In this document: piece by piece, positions 1 to 11,799 of the stretch | Layout: each line of letters opens with the position of its first letter | How positions within the stretch are numbered: position 1 is the stretch's first letter | DNA from: Arcuatula senhousia | Lineage: Eukaryota > Mollusca > Bivalvia > Mytilida > Mytilidae | Length of the DNA: 64,000 bases | Direction of reading: 5' to 3' | Assembly: GCA_963971305.1 (NCBI GenBank) | Contig: OZ020307.1 | Span: forward strand, 12,723,501 to 12,787,500 | Notes under the pieces: generated by a model | What the model saw: only the letters and a program-made list of their open reading frames with translations | What the model was told of the DNA's origin: nothing | The model's database searches: none | Program-made: the position numbers and the translations under genes

Positions 1-590
1 TTTCGCCTATAGAATGAAAATTATTGCAGATAGAAAAAAAGCTGTTGCTTGCTCAAATGTTCAGCTCATTAAGCTCTACAAAAGTCTCCATAGGGTTGAA
101 TTTGTAAGATGACCCCTTATACGGGTTACTGCCCATTCAAGACGAAAAATATTGTTTTTGGCTCACAGAATAAAAACTATTGCGGATAGAGAAAAGCTGT
201 TGCTTGCTTAAATGTTCAGCTTATTTAGCTCTACAAAAGCATTCATCCCGGGCATTCATAGGGTTGAAGTTGTCAGATGACCCCTTATAGGGATTACAGC
301 CCCTAAATTTACATGTTTTCATGTTTTTGGCTTATATAATGAAAACTATAGCAGATAAAGAAAATGGGTTGCTTGCTTTAATGTTCAGTTCATTAAGTCT
401 CCATAGAGTCAAAGTTGTCAGACGGCCTTTAAAACAACATTTTGCACGTTTTTGGTCTACAGAATGAAAACTATTGCAGATAGAGAAATGCCGTTGCTTG
501 CTTAAATGTTCAGCTTAATTAGCTCTACGAAGTTCTTCATAGGATTGACATCAAGACCAGGTGAGCGATTCAGGCTCCTGGGAGCCTCTT
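1..590 (+). repeat. Hairpin-ended satellite element, family A (right part, cut by window edge)
   Basis: Degenerate copies of the family A tandem unit, recognised by the recurring words ACTATTGCAGATAGAGAAA, GCTGTTGCTTGCTTAAATG and CAGATGACCCCTTATA. Unit anchors lie near 20, 176, 345 and 470, so the spacing is 125-169 bp. The right end is the family terminus AGGTGAGCGATTCAGGCTC followed by a short GGCTC/GAGCC palindrome near 570-590. The left end is outside the window. No coding potential is seen; the 73-codon frame at 506-727 crosses this boundary and is chance. Confidence 0.75.
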
Positions 591-596
591 TTTATA

Positions 597-1165
597 CAAC
601 CGCAACATTTTTGCGATCTTTAAAACTATATAATGTTATGGCGACGTCGTTGTCGTCGTCCCTAGACATTTGGTTTCCGCGCAATAACTTTTATATATTG
701 ACCGATTGTTATGAAATTTTGATATGATGTTGGTTACCACTAATGGAAGGTGGGTATTGTATTTGGGGCTTGTGGCCTGTTTTAGAAAAAAAGGGGTTAA
801 CACGGGTGTATTGACAAAACTGATGTAGAATGTTTATTATTCATTCAATTTTGAAAATTCATTTTTGTTGAATTGCTCATTACATTCTGTCAACTAAATG
901 TGTCAATGGTTTTGATTTTTATTTCACCGTTACATTGCTACATGGGGCTAAAGAACCGCACCCATAAGATAAACATTTTATACGACTGCAAAAAAAAATT
1001 GTGGACATATAATGTATGGTATGATGCTGTCGTCTTCGCTGTCTGCGTTGTCTGTTAACCTTAGTGTTCCCACAATAACTTTGGTTCTAGTTATCTGATT
1101 GGTATGAAATTTAAGAGTGATGTTCCTTATTATAAAAGTATTGATGGGATTGATTTTAAGGGTCC
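597..1165 (+). repeat. Dispersed repeat, family H (about 1.3 units)
   Basis: Starts with a near-palindromic CGCAACATTTTTGCGATC box and a GTCGTCGTCGTC run. A conserved stretch follows, with GATTGTTATGAAATTTTGAT, CACTAATGGAAGGT and GTATTGACAAAACTG. The box and GTC-rich leader reappear near 980-1050, so a second truncated unit follows directly. The same family occupies 2570-5260. No protein is recognised. Confidence 0.6.
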
Positions 1166-1176
1166 CCCTTTTTTAG

Positions 1177-2565
1177 CTCACCTGACCCGAAAGGTCATGT
1201 GAGCCATTGTCATCATCAGGCGTCCGTCGTCCGTCGTTAACTTTTCTTCAAAGATCTTCTCTGAAACTACTGAAAGGATTGCTTTGAAACTTTGTATACT
1301 TGATCTTTAGGATGTCCTCTACCTACCAAGGTCTGTCATATGTTTACAATTTTTATTAAATCGTCTTTTCTGAATCTCCTGCAAATAATTCAATGAAACT
1401 TTGTATGATTGATCCTTCAATGGGGTATTTTGTACAAAAGTTGTGTTTCAATTTTTGATTCGTAAAAAAACATGGTCGCAGTTGCTAAAAATAGAACAGG
1501 GGGAGTCAGACTACTTTTTTTGGCTTGTAAATCAAAAAGTATAAGGATAGGGAAAATCTGATACAACCTTCCTTTAGCATCAAAAGATCTACATAAGTCT
1601 TCATTGGGTCGAAGTTGTCGTCGGATGAACCTTTATAGGGGATATGGCCTTTGAAGGTCAAAAATAGCGTTTATAGATCACAGGTGAGCTATTGCTATCA
1701 CTTGGCGTCTGTCGTCGTCGTCGTTAATTTTTCTTCCAAAATCTTCTCCTCTGAAACTAATGAAGGGATTGCTTATGAAGGGAAGCGCCTTAGACCACTC
1801 GACCACCAGGCCCTCGTCTATAGAAAGAAAACGGTTCCAGATAGAGAAAATTAAAGCTGTTGCTTGCTTGAACCTTCAGATCATTGAGGTTTACATAAAT
1901 CTCCATTGGGTCGAGTTTGTCAGATGACTCCGTAAAGGTAAATACGGTCCTTTAAAGATGAAAAATAGCGTTTTTTCACGTTTTTGCCAATAAAATTGCA
2001 AACTATTGCAGATAGAGAAAGCTATTGCTTGCCTAAACCATTTCACTGAGCTCTACAAAAGCCTCAGTTGGCTCGAAGTTGACTCCTTATAAAAGTTATG
2101 GCCCCTAATTGTCAAGTTTTGGGTTTTTGTCTTTTAAGATTAAGAAAAGCTTTTGTTTGCTTAAATGTAAAGTTTTTCGCCTCAGATTCCCCCAAATATT
2201 TTCTTTCCATCAGTCATCTTAGTAAGGTGAGCGATTCAGGCTCATGGGAGCCTGTTGTTTCATTTTTTTAGAATGAAAAGTTTTGCAGATAGAGAAATGC
2301 TGTTGCTTGCTTAAACATGCAGCTAATTAAGCTCTAAAAAGTGTCCGTTGGGTCGAAGCTTTCAGATGATCCCTTGTAGCGGTTTTGGGCGTTAAAAGGT
2401 CAAAAATAGCGTATTTTCATGTTTTTTCTCAATAGAATGAAAACTATTGCAGAAAAAAACTGTTGCTTGCTTTAATCTTCAGCTCATTAAGCTCTTCAAA
2501 AGTTTTCATTGGGTCAAAATCATCAGATAACCACTTATAGGGGTCATGAATAGTATTTTTCATGT
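1177..2565 (+). repeat. Hairpin-ended satellite element, family A (decayed copy)
   Basis: The left end is the family hairpin (AGCTCACCTGACC paired with GGTCATGTGAGC), followed by GTCCGTCGTCCGTCGTTAAC and the conserved leader ending in 'aaaatagaacaggggg'. Degenerate ~155 bp units follow. A terminus-like AGGTGAGCGATTCAGGCTCA occurs near 2225-2254, but unit-like sequence continues to about 2565. The locus is therefore either two copies joined together or one copy with an internal end. Confidence 0.7.
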
Positions 2566-2569
2566 TTTT

Positions 2570-5260
2570 AAACGACCGCAAAATTTTTGCGATCGTATGA
2601 TGTTATGGCGATGTCGTCGTTGTCGTCGTCTTGGGACATTTGGTTTCCGTGCGATAATTAACTTGAGAAAATATTGACTGATTGTTATTAAATTTTTATA
2701 TGATGTTTGTAACCACTAAAGGAAGGTTCCTATTGCATTATAGGTTTGTGGTCCCTACGGTTTTAGAAAAAAGGACCAAAAGGGTCTAAAACAGGTGTAT
2801 TGACAAAACTGTTGTAGAATGTTTGTTATTCATACGAATTTGAAAATTCTTTTTTAATTGAATTCCTAATTGAATTCTGTCAACTAAATGTGTCAATGAT
2901 TTTAATATATATTACACCGTTACATCAATACAGGGGGCCAAAGAAAGGCCAAGCCCAAAAATTCAACTTTTTAATTTTTCGTCCGATTTTCAATTTTTTT
3001 TTTCATTAGAATCCTTGTGAAAATCCCTGCTTGTGTTTTTCAATCAGTTTTGCAATATCTCCTACTATTTTTGAGAAATTAGGGATCGAAGGGGCAAAAA
3101 AAACGCCATTTAATTATGGCCCTGTCACACTATAACGTTTTAGCCAACGTTTGCCGAACGTTCGAATAATTTTCTAAAACGTTGGAACACGTTGGCAGTC
3201 GCTGTAAAAAGTTTCAAAAAATATCTCGGTGAACGACCACAGAGCGTCAGACTAACTACCTGCAACGCACGACAAACTTATTCAAAACTTATCTATAGCG
3301 TTTGTCTGGCGTACTTGACGTTTGCCTAGCGCATGTGTGACGACTGCAGAACGCATTCATACCGTTAGTTTAACTTATAATTTTTTCTATTGGTGGGGAG
3401 ACCTAAGATTTCTGTTAATTTCTTTAGTATTATTTCATAATAAGCCAAATACATGTAGATCTATTATCTGGCTTAAATGTATCGCTGAATTATTTAATAA
3501 TTATAGAAATTTAGTTTCGTTATAAAAATATTGGTTTTCAGCGTTCTGGTAATATGAATGTATAATTATTCTAAAGCCGTTTTTTGTGATGATTTTTGCA
3601 CTCAGTCTAAAAGAATAAAATATAGTGTAGATTTTATATTTTGATAGGTCAAAAATATACAGAGAGGAATGCATGCGCTTGTTAACAAACTCTCAAAATC
3701 TCAAATGAGTATATACATGTAAGAAATACCGGTCTGTAGATTTTGCCTAGCATCCTTTTAATAGCACTTGACTTATCCTAAATGATCGCAGACAGCATGA
3801 CGGAGATGTCCTTAATATAGAATAACGCGTGTGCTTATTGAATATTTAAAATACACATTATTTCAAATGAGTATTGAAGTTAGACTGTCGTTACTCGTTG
3901 TATTTGAGTATTTTTCTTCCAAAAAAATGTCCACCGAAAACACGACAGGTGTATTGCAATTTGCAAGAATTACTTTCAATTCCAGACCATCTAAGTTATC
4001 TTTGTTATATTCAAGATTTTTTTGGCTTTGTTCATTATTTTTTGTAAATATTTTTTTTTCAGGTTTGAATTAGTATTTGAAGCTTTTGAAATTGTTTTTC
4101 CCCCTTGTAATTCAATCTAACTTATAAAATTCTGGGGTTGATACGCTACTCGTTCGTTACAATGACGCTCTGTACGCTCCGTGCACGTTTTAAACACGTT
4201 GAATAGGTTTCTTGGTCGTTAGACTGACGCTAGACGTGCGCTGCATTATCGCTAGACACGTTCGTTTCCATTTAGCTTAGCGTTCGTCAGACGCATTTCA
4301 ACGTGCGCACAACGACCACATAGCGTACATCAGCGTGTGTATAACGTCCTTCTAACTTATGCCTAGCGTTCGAATAATTTATTTCTAACACGTTGGCGAA
4401 CGTCGGAAATTTTAAGCATGTTGAAAAATTTGCAACGCACTCGGCGATCACCAACGCACGCTGACGTTCGCTAACGTGTTTGTAGCGTGTTCATAACGTG
4501 TACAAAACTAACGCAACGCACACCAACGTGTTGAAAATATATTCTAAAACGTCGGCACACGTTGGCTAAAACGTTATAGTGTGACAGGGCCATAAATAGT
4601 TTGCTGAGGAAAATAGTTTTAAACAAAAAATATAGTTGTAGTGGGCCATCCAATTGTTTTGAAGTTTTAATATGATGATTATATCCACTAAAGGAAGCTT
4701 CTTAATGCATTTGAGGTTTGTGGCCCTTACCATTTTAAGAAAAATGGGCCAAAAGAGGCTAAAACGGCTGTATTGACAAAACTGTTGTAGAATGTTTATT
4801 ATTCATTGGATTTTGAAAAATCTTTTTTTGTTGAATTGCTTATTTAATTCTGTCAACTAAATATGTCAATGGTTTTGACATATATTTGAACGTTGCATTG
4901 CTACAGGGGTGCCAAAGGAGGGCCACCCCATAAAATCAACTTTTTATTTGTGGCCCGATTTTCAAAATCTTTTTTTTTCATTGGAATCCTTGTGAAAATT
5001 CCTACCTGCATTTTTCAATCAGATTTGCAATATCTCTTACTGTTTTCAAGAAATTAGGGGTCGCATGGGCAAAAAGGCATTTTTTTTTTTAGAGTTTTCA
5101 AGGCAAATAGTTTTACACCAATTGTTATGAAACTAAATGTGATGATTATATCTTCTAAAGAAAGCTTCTTATTGCATTTGGGGGTTGTGTCTCTTACCAT
5201 ATAGAAAAAATAAGAAATTAGGGGTCTAAGGGCAAAAAGCGTCAATTAATATATACTGGT
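2570..5260 (+). repeat. Tandem array of family H (~480 bp units) split by an insertion
   Basis: Begins with ACCGCAAAATTTTTGCGATC and a GTCGTCGTTGTCGTCGTC run. The conserved block containing CCACTAAAGGAAG occurs near 2710, 4690 and 5160. Once the 1476 bp foldback element at 3117-4592 is removed, the spacing is about 470-500 bp. Related frames on the minus strand are short and unrecognised. Confidence 0.6.
3117..4592. mobile_element. 1.48 kb foldback transposon with long compound inverted repeats, TA target duplication
   Basis: Both ends read TGGCCCTGTCACACTATAAC inward, the right one as its reverse complement, and the match continues through TTTTAGCCAACGT. The inverted arms reach about 250-450 bp inward and are packed with ACGTT/AACGC words (CACGTTGG, ACGTTCG, AACGCAC). 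The ~750 bp centre is plain AT-rich DNA. A TA dinucleotide flanks each end (3115-3116 and 4593-4594), fitting Tc1/mariner-type insertion, although AAT flanks would also fit if the ends are read as TATGGCCC. It interrupts a family H unit, so it is younger than that array. No transposase frame is present. Confidence 0.85.
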
Positions 5261-6500
5261 TTTCTATTGAATGTTGATGTTAATATAATGTGTCAAATAT
5301 GCATTTCAAAGTCCACCACAGGATGCATGTGTCAAACAGCTTTGTAAGTCCACCATGGGCTACATGTGACCAAAGTAATAGACTATCCATATTGGGCCTC
5401 CAACGTACAGGGTTCAACCTGTTGCGGTCGTATCATGCTGCGCTCGGCGTAGCTTTTTATTGTCCTATAGACTGATGAAGATCTTCAAAACAGTTGCAGT
5501 AATACAATACCAATACCAATACCAATACATATATCACAGTTTAGTGCTATCTTATTTAATTGACAGATATAGATGACAGTTAATTTATCAAAGTACTCCA
5601 TTGAACAATGAAAAAAGTTGGGCTTTTTTAAACAGTAATAAAAAAGACAACAACGAATTAAATTTCTAAGTGTACAACCACGTGACGTGACCGAGTAGTC
5701 TCAGTGGAGTTGAGTGAAAATAATGATTGAGTTTCAGAGCAGTAGACACCTCCTTCACTCGGCTAACTGAGAGCTCGGTCTGTTGGTTTTATTTTACATG
5801 GAGGCTATATGGGAAATGGGTCTGTTGGAGAGTCGGCTAAAGTCTGTTGGTCAAATACTATCGAGAAAAACATAGCAAGGTCAATATATGTTACTAAATA
5901 TTTATTTTCCACTTACTTTAATAAAAAAACAATTTATGTTATGCAAAACAGTATTGAATACTGAACGTATTCATATATTGTTTTTCTCTGTAGCTTACAT
6001 TGGTAAGCTACAAAAGCAAAAGGTGTGTTACTCATCGAGATATTTCTACCAATTTTGTCATTCAAAAATGTAAACATTACATCGTTTTGCTAAAATTAAG
6101 TCGAAAGCATTAACTTTAATTGCACACCATGTATGTTTGACATATAACTGTACGTACAAGAAAGAGAGTGAAGAACATTACAACTAATTATAAACTATGC
6201 CAACTGACTTTGTATTGCAAACATGACCAAAAACCATTATAACCTCCAAAGTATAATGTATTATATATACAAATGTATATGGCAATCGTTTTAAAGCATA
6301 CATGATACGTGCATTAAAAAATCTAGAATACTACCCGGGTGGGTGGTGGATGTTCGTTCGGTCTGTTTATTCCCACATGATAATCTGTGATTAAACCCAT
6401 AAACCAGATCTGTTCTAATTTATGCATTTTGAAGCCCTTATAATACTGTATAAATATGTACAAGTAAAAAGTACTAATTTAAAATCAACAAATTTAAAGC
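5261..6500. other. No gene recognised
   Basis: AT-rich sequence without a convincing coding frame. The only structure noted is a short CCAATA-type microsatellite near 5505-5530. Frames of 60-61 codons here lack recognisable motifs. Confidence 0.5.
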
Positions 6501-6506
6501 CATGTT

Positions 6507-6540
6507 ATTATCCCCGCGCTAGCGAAAGCGCGGGGATAAT
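6507..6540. other. Perfect 14-bp hairpin at the left end of satellite element family F
   Basis: ATTATCCCCGCGCT and its exact complement are separated by the six-base loop AGCGAA. An ACGTACGTACGT run follows at about 6556-6570. The outer arm reappears in inverted form at the far end of the element (TAGCGCGGGGATA near 7366-7379). Confidence 0.85.
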
Positions 6541-7380
6541 GTTTTGCTGTTCGATGTACGTACGTACGTATGGCGTTAATGTCAAGGATAAACTCTGTAA
6601 CCACTGGTATAGAAAGAGGAAACTTGGGTTATTACATGTAATTGCATTGTGGGTGGGGACTGTGCCGAAGGTTTTGGAATTTTGATAATACCCCTAGGGG
6701 CTGGGCTGCATAGGTAGCCTAAGTGCACATTTTTCCTTTGTCATGCAACTCCTCCCAGGTTATTTGGAATACGGAACTGAAACTTTGCTTATAGTACCGG
6801 TAGTTGCACTATGGATGTAGATTCTGCCGAAGGTTTCGGAATTTTGATAATGCCCTTAGGGGCTGGGCTGCATAGGTAGCCTAAGGGCACATTATTCCTT
6901 CATCACGCAACTCCTCCTAGGTTATTTGGAATATGGAATTGAAACTTGGCTTATTAGTTGCACTATGGAGTATGGAGGGAGATTCTGTAAAAGGTTTCGG
7001 AATTTTGATAATGCCCCCAAAAGCTGGACTGCATAGGTAGCTTAAGGTTCATTATTCCTTTGTCATACAACTCCTCCAAGGTTATTTGGAATACGGAAAT
7101 GAAACTAGGCTCAGTAGTTGCACTATGGATGTAGATTCTGTCGAAGGTTTCAGAATTTTGATAATGCCCTTAGGGGCTGGGCTGCATAGATAGCCTAAGG
7201 GCACATTATTCCTTCGTCATGCATAATTCTTTACATTACTATCACTCCCACTACCAGGGAAAAGTCTCATATTAATACATATACATTTGATAGTACTAGT
7301 AATGCTCATTATAGTCATAGTTTGTTTCTTTCAATTATTTGCCCTTATACTATCAAACACCAGAGTAGCGCGGGGATATG
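6507..7380. repeat. Hairpin-ended satellite element, family F, with four ~153-162 bp units
   Basis: Four units are anchored on GTTT(C/T)(G/A)GAATTTTGATAA at 6671, 6833, 6994 and 7147, giving spacings of 162, 161 and 153 bp. Each carries GGGCTGCATAGGTAGCCTAA, which is itself near-palindromic. The array lies between the 6507-6540 hairpin and the inverted TAGCGCGGGGATA at the right. No coding potential is seen. Confidence 0.8.
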
Positions 7381-9240
7381 CAGCGTGGCAGCTTCGACTT
7401 GTTAAATACTTTTAAGAAGAGGGGTATACTGTTTAACCTTTATCCATTTGTCCGTCCGTTCGTTTGTACGTAACATTTAGGTTTCTTTTTCCTGTACATA
7501 CACGCAAAATTAGAGATAATTTAACTCTTGAATTAATACAATATAAAATGTAAATCCTAAAAGTTTTAAAAAATTCAAAATATACCTCGTTCGCAGTCAT
7601 TCTGTCTCGGCTAAGGAGTAGAGCCACGAAGGCCCTAAATCAGCCCGGTATTTTCACTAATTTTTCAACTACTATAAATTGTCAAAAATTTAACTAAAAT
7701 ATGTTAAGGTATGAACAAACTTTTCATATCTGTAAGATTTAGCAAAATATTTACACCACAGGTTAAATTTGTATCAAAGAATTATTCTTTTTGTCCATAA
7801 GGTCAAACTTAATGCCCCTTGTGTATTGAATTGAAAGAAAAATACGAGTTAACCAGAATTGTGAATTTGGATTTTCACGTTTTCATCTTTGAATACCTGA
7901 TGCTAAAAATTAGGGTCAATTCAAGCTCATTGTTCTTTGCTGGATACCATTAAGCGATTTTTAAAAAAATTTCTGTCAATTGTTATGTAGTTTTATATTA
8001 TTTTACAAATTACCTTAATTATTAAAATATGTAACATTTCTTTTGTCCATGAGTATAGTTCCATTTGATCTATTATTCAAAATATTTACTGCTATATTAA
8101 AATGTATGTAAAATTTCAACATTTTTCAAGAAATAATTTGGATAAAGATCAAAGTTTTCCATCAAAAACTTTGTCCAATTTTTCTTTGACAAACTTTTTT
8201 GTCCATGTAAACCTGCATCAAAAACTTTGACAAAATTTGAAGGACTTTGACATAATAGAACCTCATCCTATTATTCTGAAAACTTGGATGGACTTTGACG
8301 GGAATCAGAATGTGTTACTGAACTTATCAGGGTGAAGCAAAAGCACACGGCAAAATGGCAGGAAAGAAAGTAACAACAGTATCAAACTTTCAATGGTCAA
8401 ATGATATTATTGATGACTTGATGGATTGAAAGAAAATTAATATTAACTCTCTTATTTCTCTATAAATGGTCATTTTCTTTTAGAAATGTTTAATCATTCT
8501 CGTGTAACTTAATTTACTTTTGTAACAGTCATATAGTATTCATTGGCATTTTCAACTTCTAATTCCTAAATCAAAGTGTTTGAGCAACCAGGCCGTGTTG
8601 GTCTGGTGCAATTTCTGCGCATCCTAATTAAGAAGTAACTGCATATAAAATGATAAATTATACACTCACACACTACAATAAGTCCCCTATATATAGCAGA
8701 AAACCATCAAAAAAGTTTGATCGTGTAAACTTTCAATTTGTCTTACTTTTTTATGAAAAACTTGGACAAAGATGTTTGATGATAAACTTTGGTCGTGTAA
8801 ACGGGGCTAAATAAACAAAAAGAAGCATTTAAAAATTTACATCCGCCAGTTACACGTGTTTTTTATCTTAATTTTATTTTAATGAATCTTTAATGATTAA
8901 AATGCTTTTATGCTACATCTAATAGCGATTTATATTTTTTCTCAATCTACAATAATAAGAAATGATTAAGAAAACAATTTCTTTTTCAAAGTCCCCATAG
9001 ATAATTAACAACACAAACTGGAAATACTAATTAAAACAATAAAGAAAAGTACCGATCGCCAATCACTATCGTTCAACCTTGCTCAATTATCAGCTTGTCC
9101 AATCACCACCCTTAAACCTTGCTCAACTATCAGTTAATCCAATCATAACTCTCAATTGCTTCTCTGTATTGGAAAAACATGATTTTGGAATTAAATAAAT
9201 AGACATTTCTTTTCAGTAAAATCAAAATTAACGTACCAAT
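7381..9240. other. Intergenic sequence upstream of the TALE homeobox gene, no gene recognised
   Basis: AT-rich. A GTCCGTCCGTTCG run at 7449-7462 resembles the microsatellite edge of the local satellite elements. Words such as AAACTTTGAC and GTGTAAAC recur around 8150-8330 and 8710-8810 and may mark a decayed inverted-repeat element, but ends were not resolved. AAATAAATAGA near 9193 could be a TATA-like element for the homeobox gene. Confidence 0.45.
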
Positions 9241-9255
9241 TTGCTACCTTACATT

Positions 9256-10059
9256 ATGGCCGACATGAATGAAGCATGGTTGAACTTGCCTATGCCACGA
9301 CAGCTGCCGCTGAATGTAACAGGTCTTACCACCGTTGAAGAATTTCTAAATGCTTCGAGCAATGCCAAGACTTGTACTCAAACTCGGCAAGAAGAACAAC
9401 CCGATTGCTTCAGTAACAAGATTACTCCAAAAACTCGACCAGAAGAACAACCAGCTTCCAGCAGTACTCGACCAGAAGACCAAGCAGGACAAACCGACAA
9501 CTGTAACTCTGGTACCGACAAAGTAGAATTCAACAAACAGCAGACAGTAGTCATTCCGTATCACCCAATCCTGAGTATCATCTGCGACCCAAGATTTGAA
9601 CGTACTGAGAAAAGTTTCCAAACGCTAGAGAACAGACTTCAGCACACTCAACACGTCTGCCCTGAGAAGATCCGCTCTCTTATCAACCAGTTGTACGACG
9701 GGACAGCTCAGATCGAGATGAAAAAGTTTAATGCGGTAATGGAGTCGCCCATGGAGTACCACTACCGTATCAACCAGTACTATAACCACCTCAGGCAGCT
9801 GTTAGTTTACAGAATCGAGACCAAATTAGACTCTCTTTTGAAAGCACACAGACGTATTTCTTGGGACCCAACCATCAAAAAGAACTTTGCAGTATTATCC
9901 AACTGGTATAAGGAAAACAACACCAACCCACGACCATCCCGACAACAGATTCGACAGCTTTCACTTATGTCCGGTTTAGATGTTAATGACGTAAAAATAT
10001 GGCTTGCTTGTGAAAGAATACGACGATATTCCAACGGCAAGAGATCCCAGCCTTATTGA
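9256..10059 (+). CDS. Divergent TALE-class homeodomain protein (single exon, 267 aa)
   Basis: Putative DNA-binding transcription factor of the TALE (three-amino-acid-loop-extension) superclass. The homeodomain occupies about residues 199-258. It starts RRISWDPTIKKNF, has the TALE loop as NPRPS (PRP at 225-227 where PBC/Meis/Irx proteins carry PYP), and ends in a recognition helix VKIWLACERIRR. Canonical helices read WFxNxR, so here Phe49 is Leu and the near-invariant Asn51 is Cys252; Arg53 is kept. Residues 100-198 are probably helical and unrecognised. Residues 35-90 are low-complexity (T/Q/E/P/S). An in-frame TTG lies 15 bases upstream; I chose the ATG at 9256 (CATTATGG context). There is no intron. 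A possible AATAAA lies at 10360-10365. Single-exon, fast-evolving TALE genes recall the spiralian-specific TALE (SPILE) group, but that assignment is inference. A recent pseudogene is unlikely because the frame is intact. Confidence 0.85.
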   Translation: MADMNEAWLNLPMPRQLPLNVTGLTTVEEFLNASSNAKTCTQTRQEEQPDCFSNKITPKTRPEEQPASSSTRPEDQAGQTDNCNSGTDKVEFNKQQTVVIPYHPILSIICDPRFERTEKSFQTLENRLQHTQHVCPEKIRSLINQLYDGTAQIEMKKFNAVMESPMEYHYRINQYYNHLRQLLVYRIETKLDSLLKAHRRISWDPTIKKNFAVLSNWYKENNTNPRPSRQQIRQLSLMSGLDVNDVKIWLACERIRRYSNGKRSQPY

Positions 10060-10930
10060 TATAAACATTTGATAAATGATCATGCAGTGCTTTTCGAGAC
10101 AATACCGATGTTAATTGTATGTACATTTATCAATGTTATTTTGTATTTTTTTTATTTACATACAACAAAAAAGATTTTTAAGAATTTACATTAGTTGTTG
10201 ATTTTCTTTTGTTGACTTGTCTTGACTTTCTGCTCACTCGTTCAAAAGGTATGTGCGCTATTGCAGCCACTTTGTGACATTTGTCCGTTCTTCCAACAAC
10301 AAACAAAACATACAAAAAGTCTTCTCTGAAACCACTTGCTACCAAACTCGGTATATTGTAATAAAAAAAAAACAAACAAACAAAAAACGAAACAAAACAT
10401 AGCCAAGACAACTATGGCCAAACAGAAGACAGAGAAAAAAATCACTTTTGAAAAAAATATATACTTTAAATAACAAGTATTGACATATAAAAAAGGTATT
10501 TAACAGAACCATATTAATTTGTTAAACATGAAGATTAAAAGGCAAAAAAAATCTCAAACATATCTATCAAAAGTGTCACCTCTTTTAGAAAAAATGCTCC
10601 TTTACAGGATAAAAAAACAGGAAAGCAGTTGATTGCTGAAATGGTTACCACAAAAAGCACTTTAATATGATAAAAATTCTGCAGAAAGAGAAAAGCAGCT
10701 GCTTGTTTACTTGCTGGGCTAAAGAACAAGCTATACTTTAAAAGTCCCAATCTGGGTGTTTTCCGATGCCCACTGAGGTAGAAAAAAGCTTTGGCTTGCT
10801 TACACGTCTAGCTAAAAAAATTCACACAAACGCTAAAGGATTCTATCATAAGACCTTCAAGGTCAAAATAAGCGTGTTGCAACCTTCTTCCCTGTGTAAT
10901 CGAAAACTAAAAGTTAAGCCGTTTTTTAAA
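10060..10930. other. Downstream flank of the homeobox gene, with a degenerate family A fragment
   Basis: Mostly A-rich sequence with several A runs. Around 10670-10910, words such as GCAGAAAGAGAAAAGC and TTGCTTGCTTACA resemble decayed units of satellite element family A. No coding frame is supported. Confidence 0.4.
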
Positions 10931-11004
10931 TTTTTATCTTAAAATTTTATTCATAACTTATCTCTAAGGAAGCCATGAAGGAACAAGGAAAAACAAGACC
11001 AATC

Positions 11005-11790
11005 GATTTTTTGGCCCTGCGTCGCACGGCAACAAAACATTTTTGTCACATGCAACCCAATTTATGGGCTGACAATAAAAATATAGAAATAAAAATATTT
11101 AAGATCCCATGTTATATCTAACAAGAATATAAAAAAAACACCACAAAAATCAGACAAAAAATTCAAGTCTCCCCCTTTTGACCCCCTTATTGCTAGGTCG
11201 AGAAGAATTTTTTTTTTCAAAATCGAACCATAAATAAAAAAAAGTTGGAATTTTTGCCCCTATTGGTCCCCTATCAGTTCAACGGAAAAGGGGGAGACCT
11301 AAAAAATCATGCCAATCAATCATTTAATGGCAAGAAACGTTATTGTAAAATTTCATAGAAATCAGTCAACCAGAACTTTAGTTGTAGTGGAATACAAATT
11401 AAAGCTTTATTTCCAGCCCCTTTTTAGCCCCTAATTTCTAAATGAAAAAGAAGAGCACACCCAAAATCAAGCCAATCCTTCCTTTTATTGTAAGTAACTT
11501 AACTGTAAAGTTGCATAGCATTTGGTTGACCAGAACAAAAGTTATTGTGGAAACATATAAAAAGTCGCTTTTTGGCCCCTAATTTCTAAACGGAATTATG
11601 AAATGACCCCAAAAGGAGAGTTACACATCTTCAATATATCTATTATCACTGTAAAATTTCATAAAGATCTAGTGTTTTGTTTTAGAGATTCAGATTACAC
11701 AAGACAGGCATCCCTATAGTGTTACGGACGGACGGACGGAGTGACCCGACTACAGGACCTGCTTTCGCCTTCGGCGACGCAGGTAAAAAC
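11005..11790 (+). repeat. Hairpin-ended satellite element, family E
   Basis: The right end has GGACGGACGGACGGA at 11728-11742, then a hairpin in which CCTGC and CGCC pair with GGCG and GCAGG (11759-11784), then GTAAAAAC. The outer arm recurs inverted at the left as CCCTGCGTCGCACGGC (11026-11041). Inside are loose tandem units anchored on GTAAA(A/G)TT(T/G)CATA at 11345, 11515 and 11651 (spacings 170 and 136). No protein is recognised. Confidence 0.65.
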
Positions 11791-11799
11791 TAATCCGAG

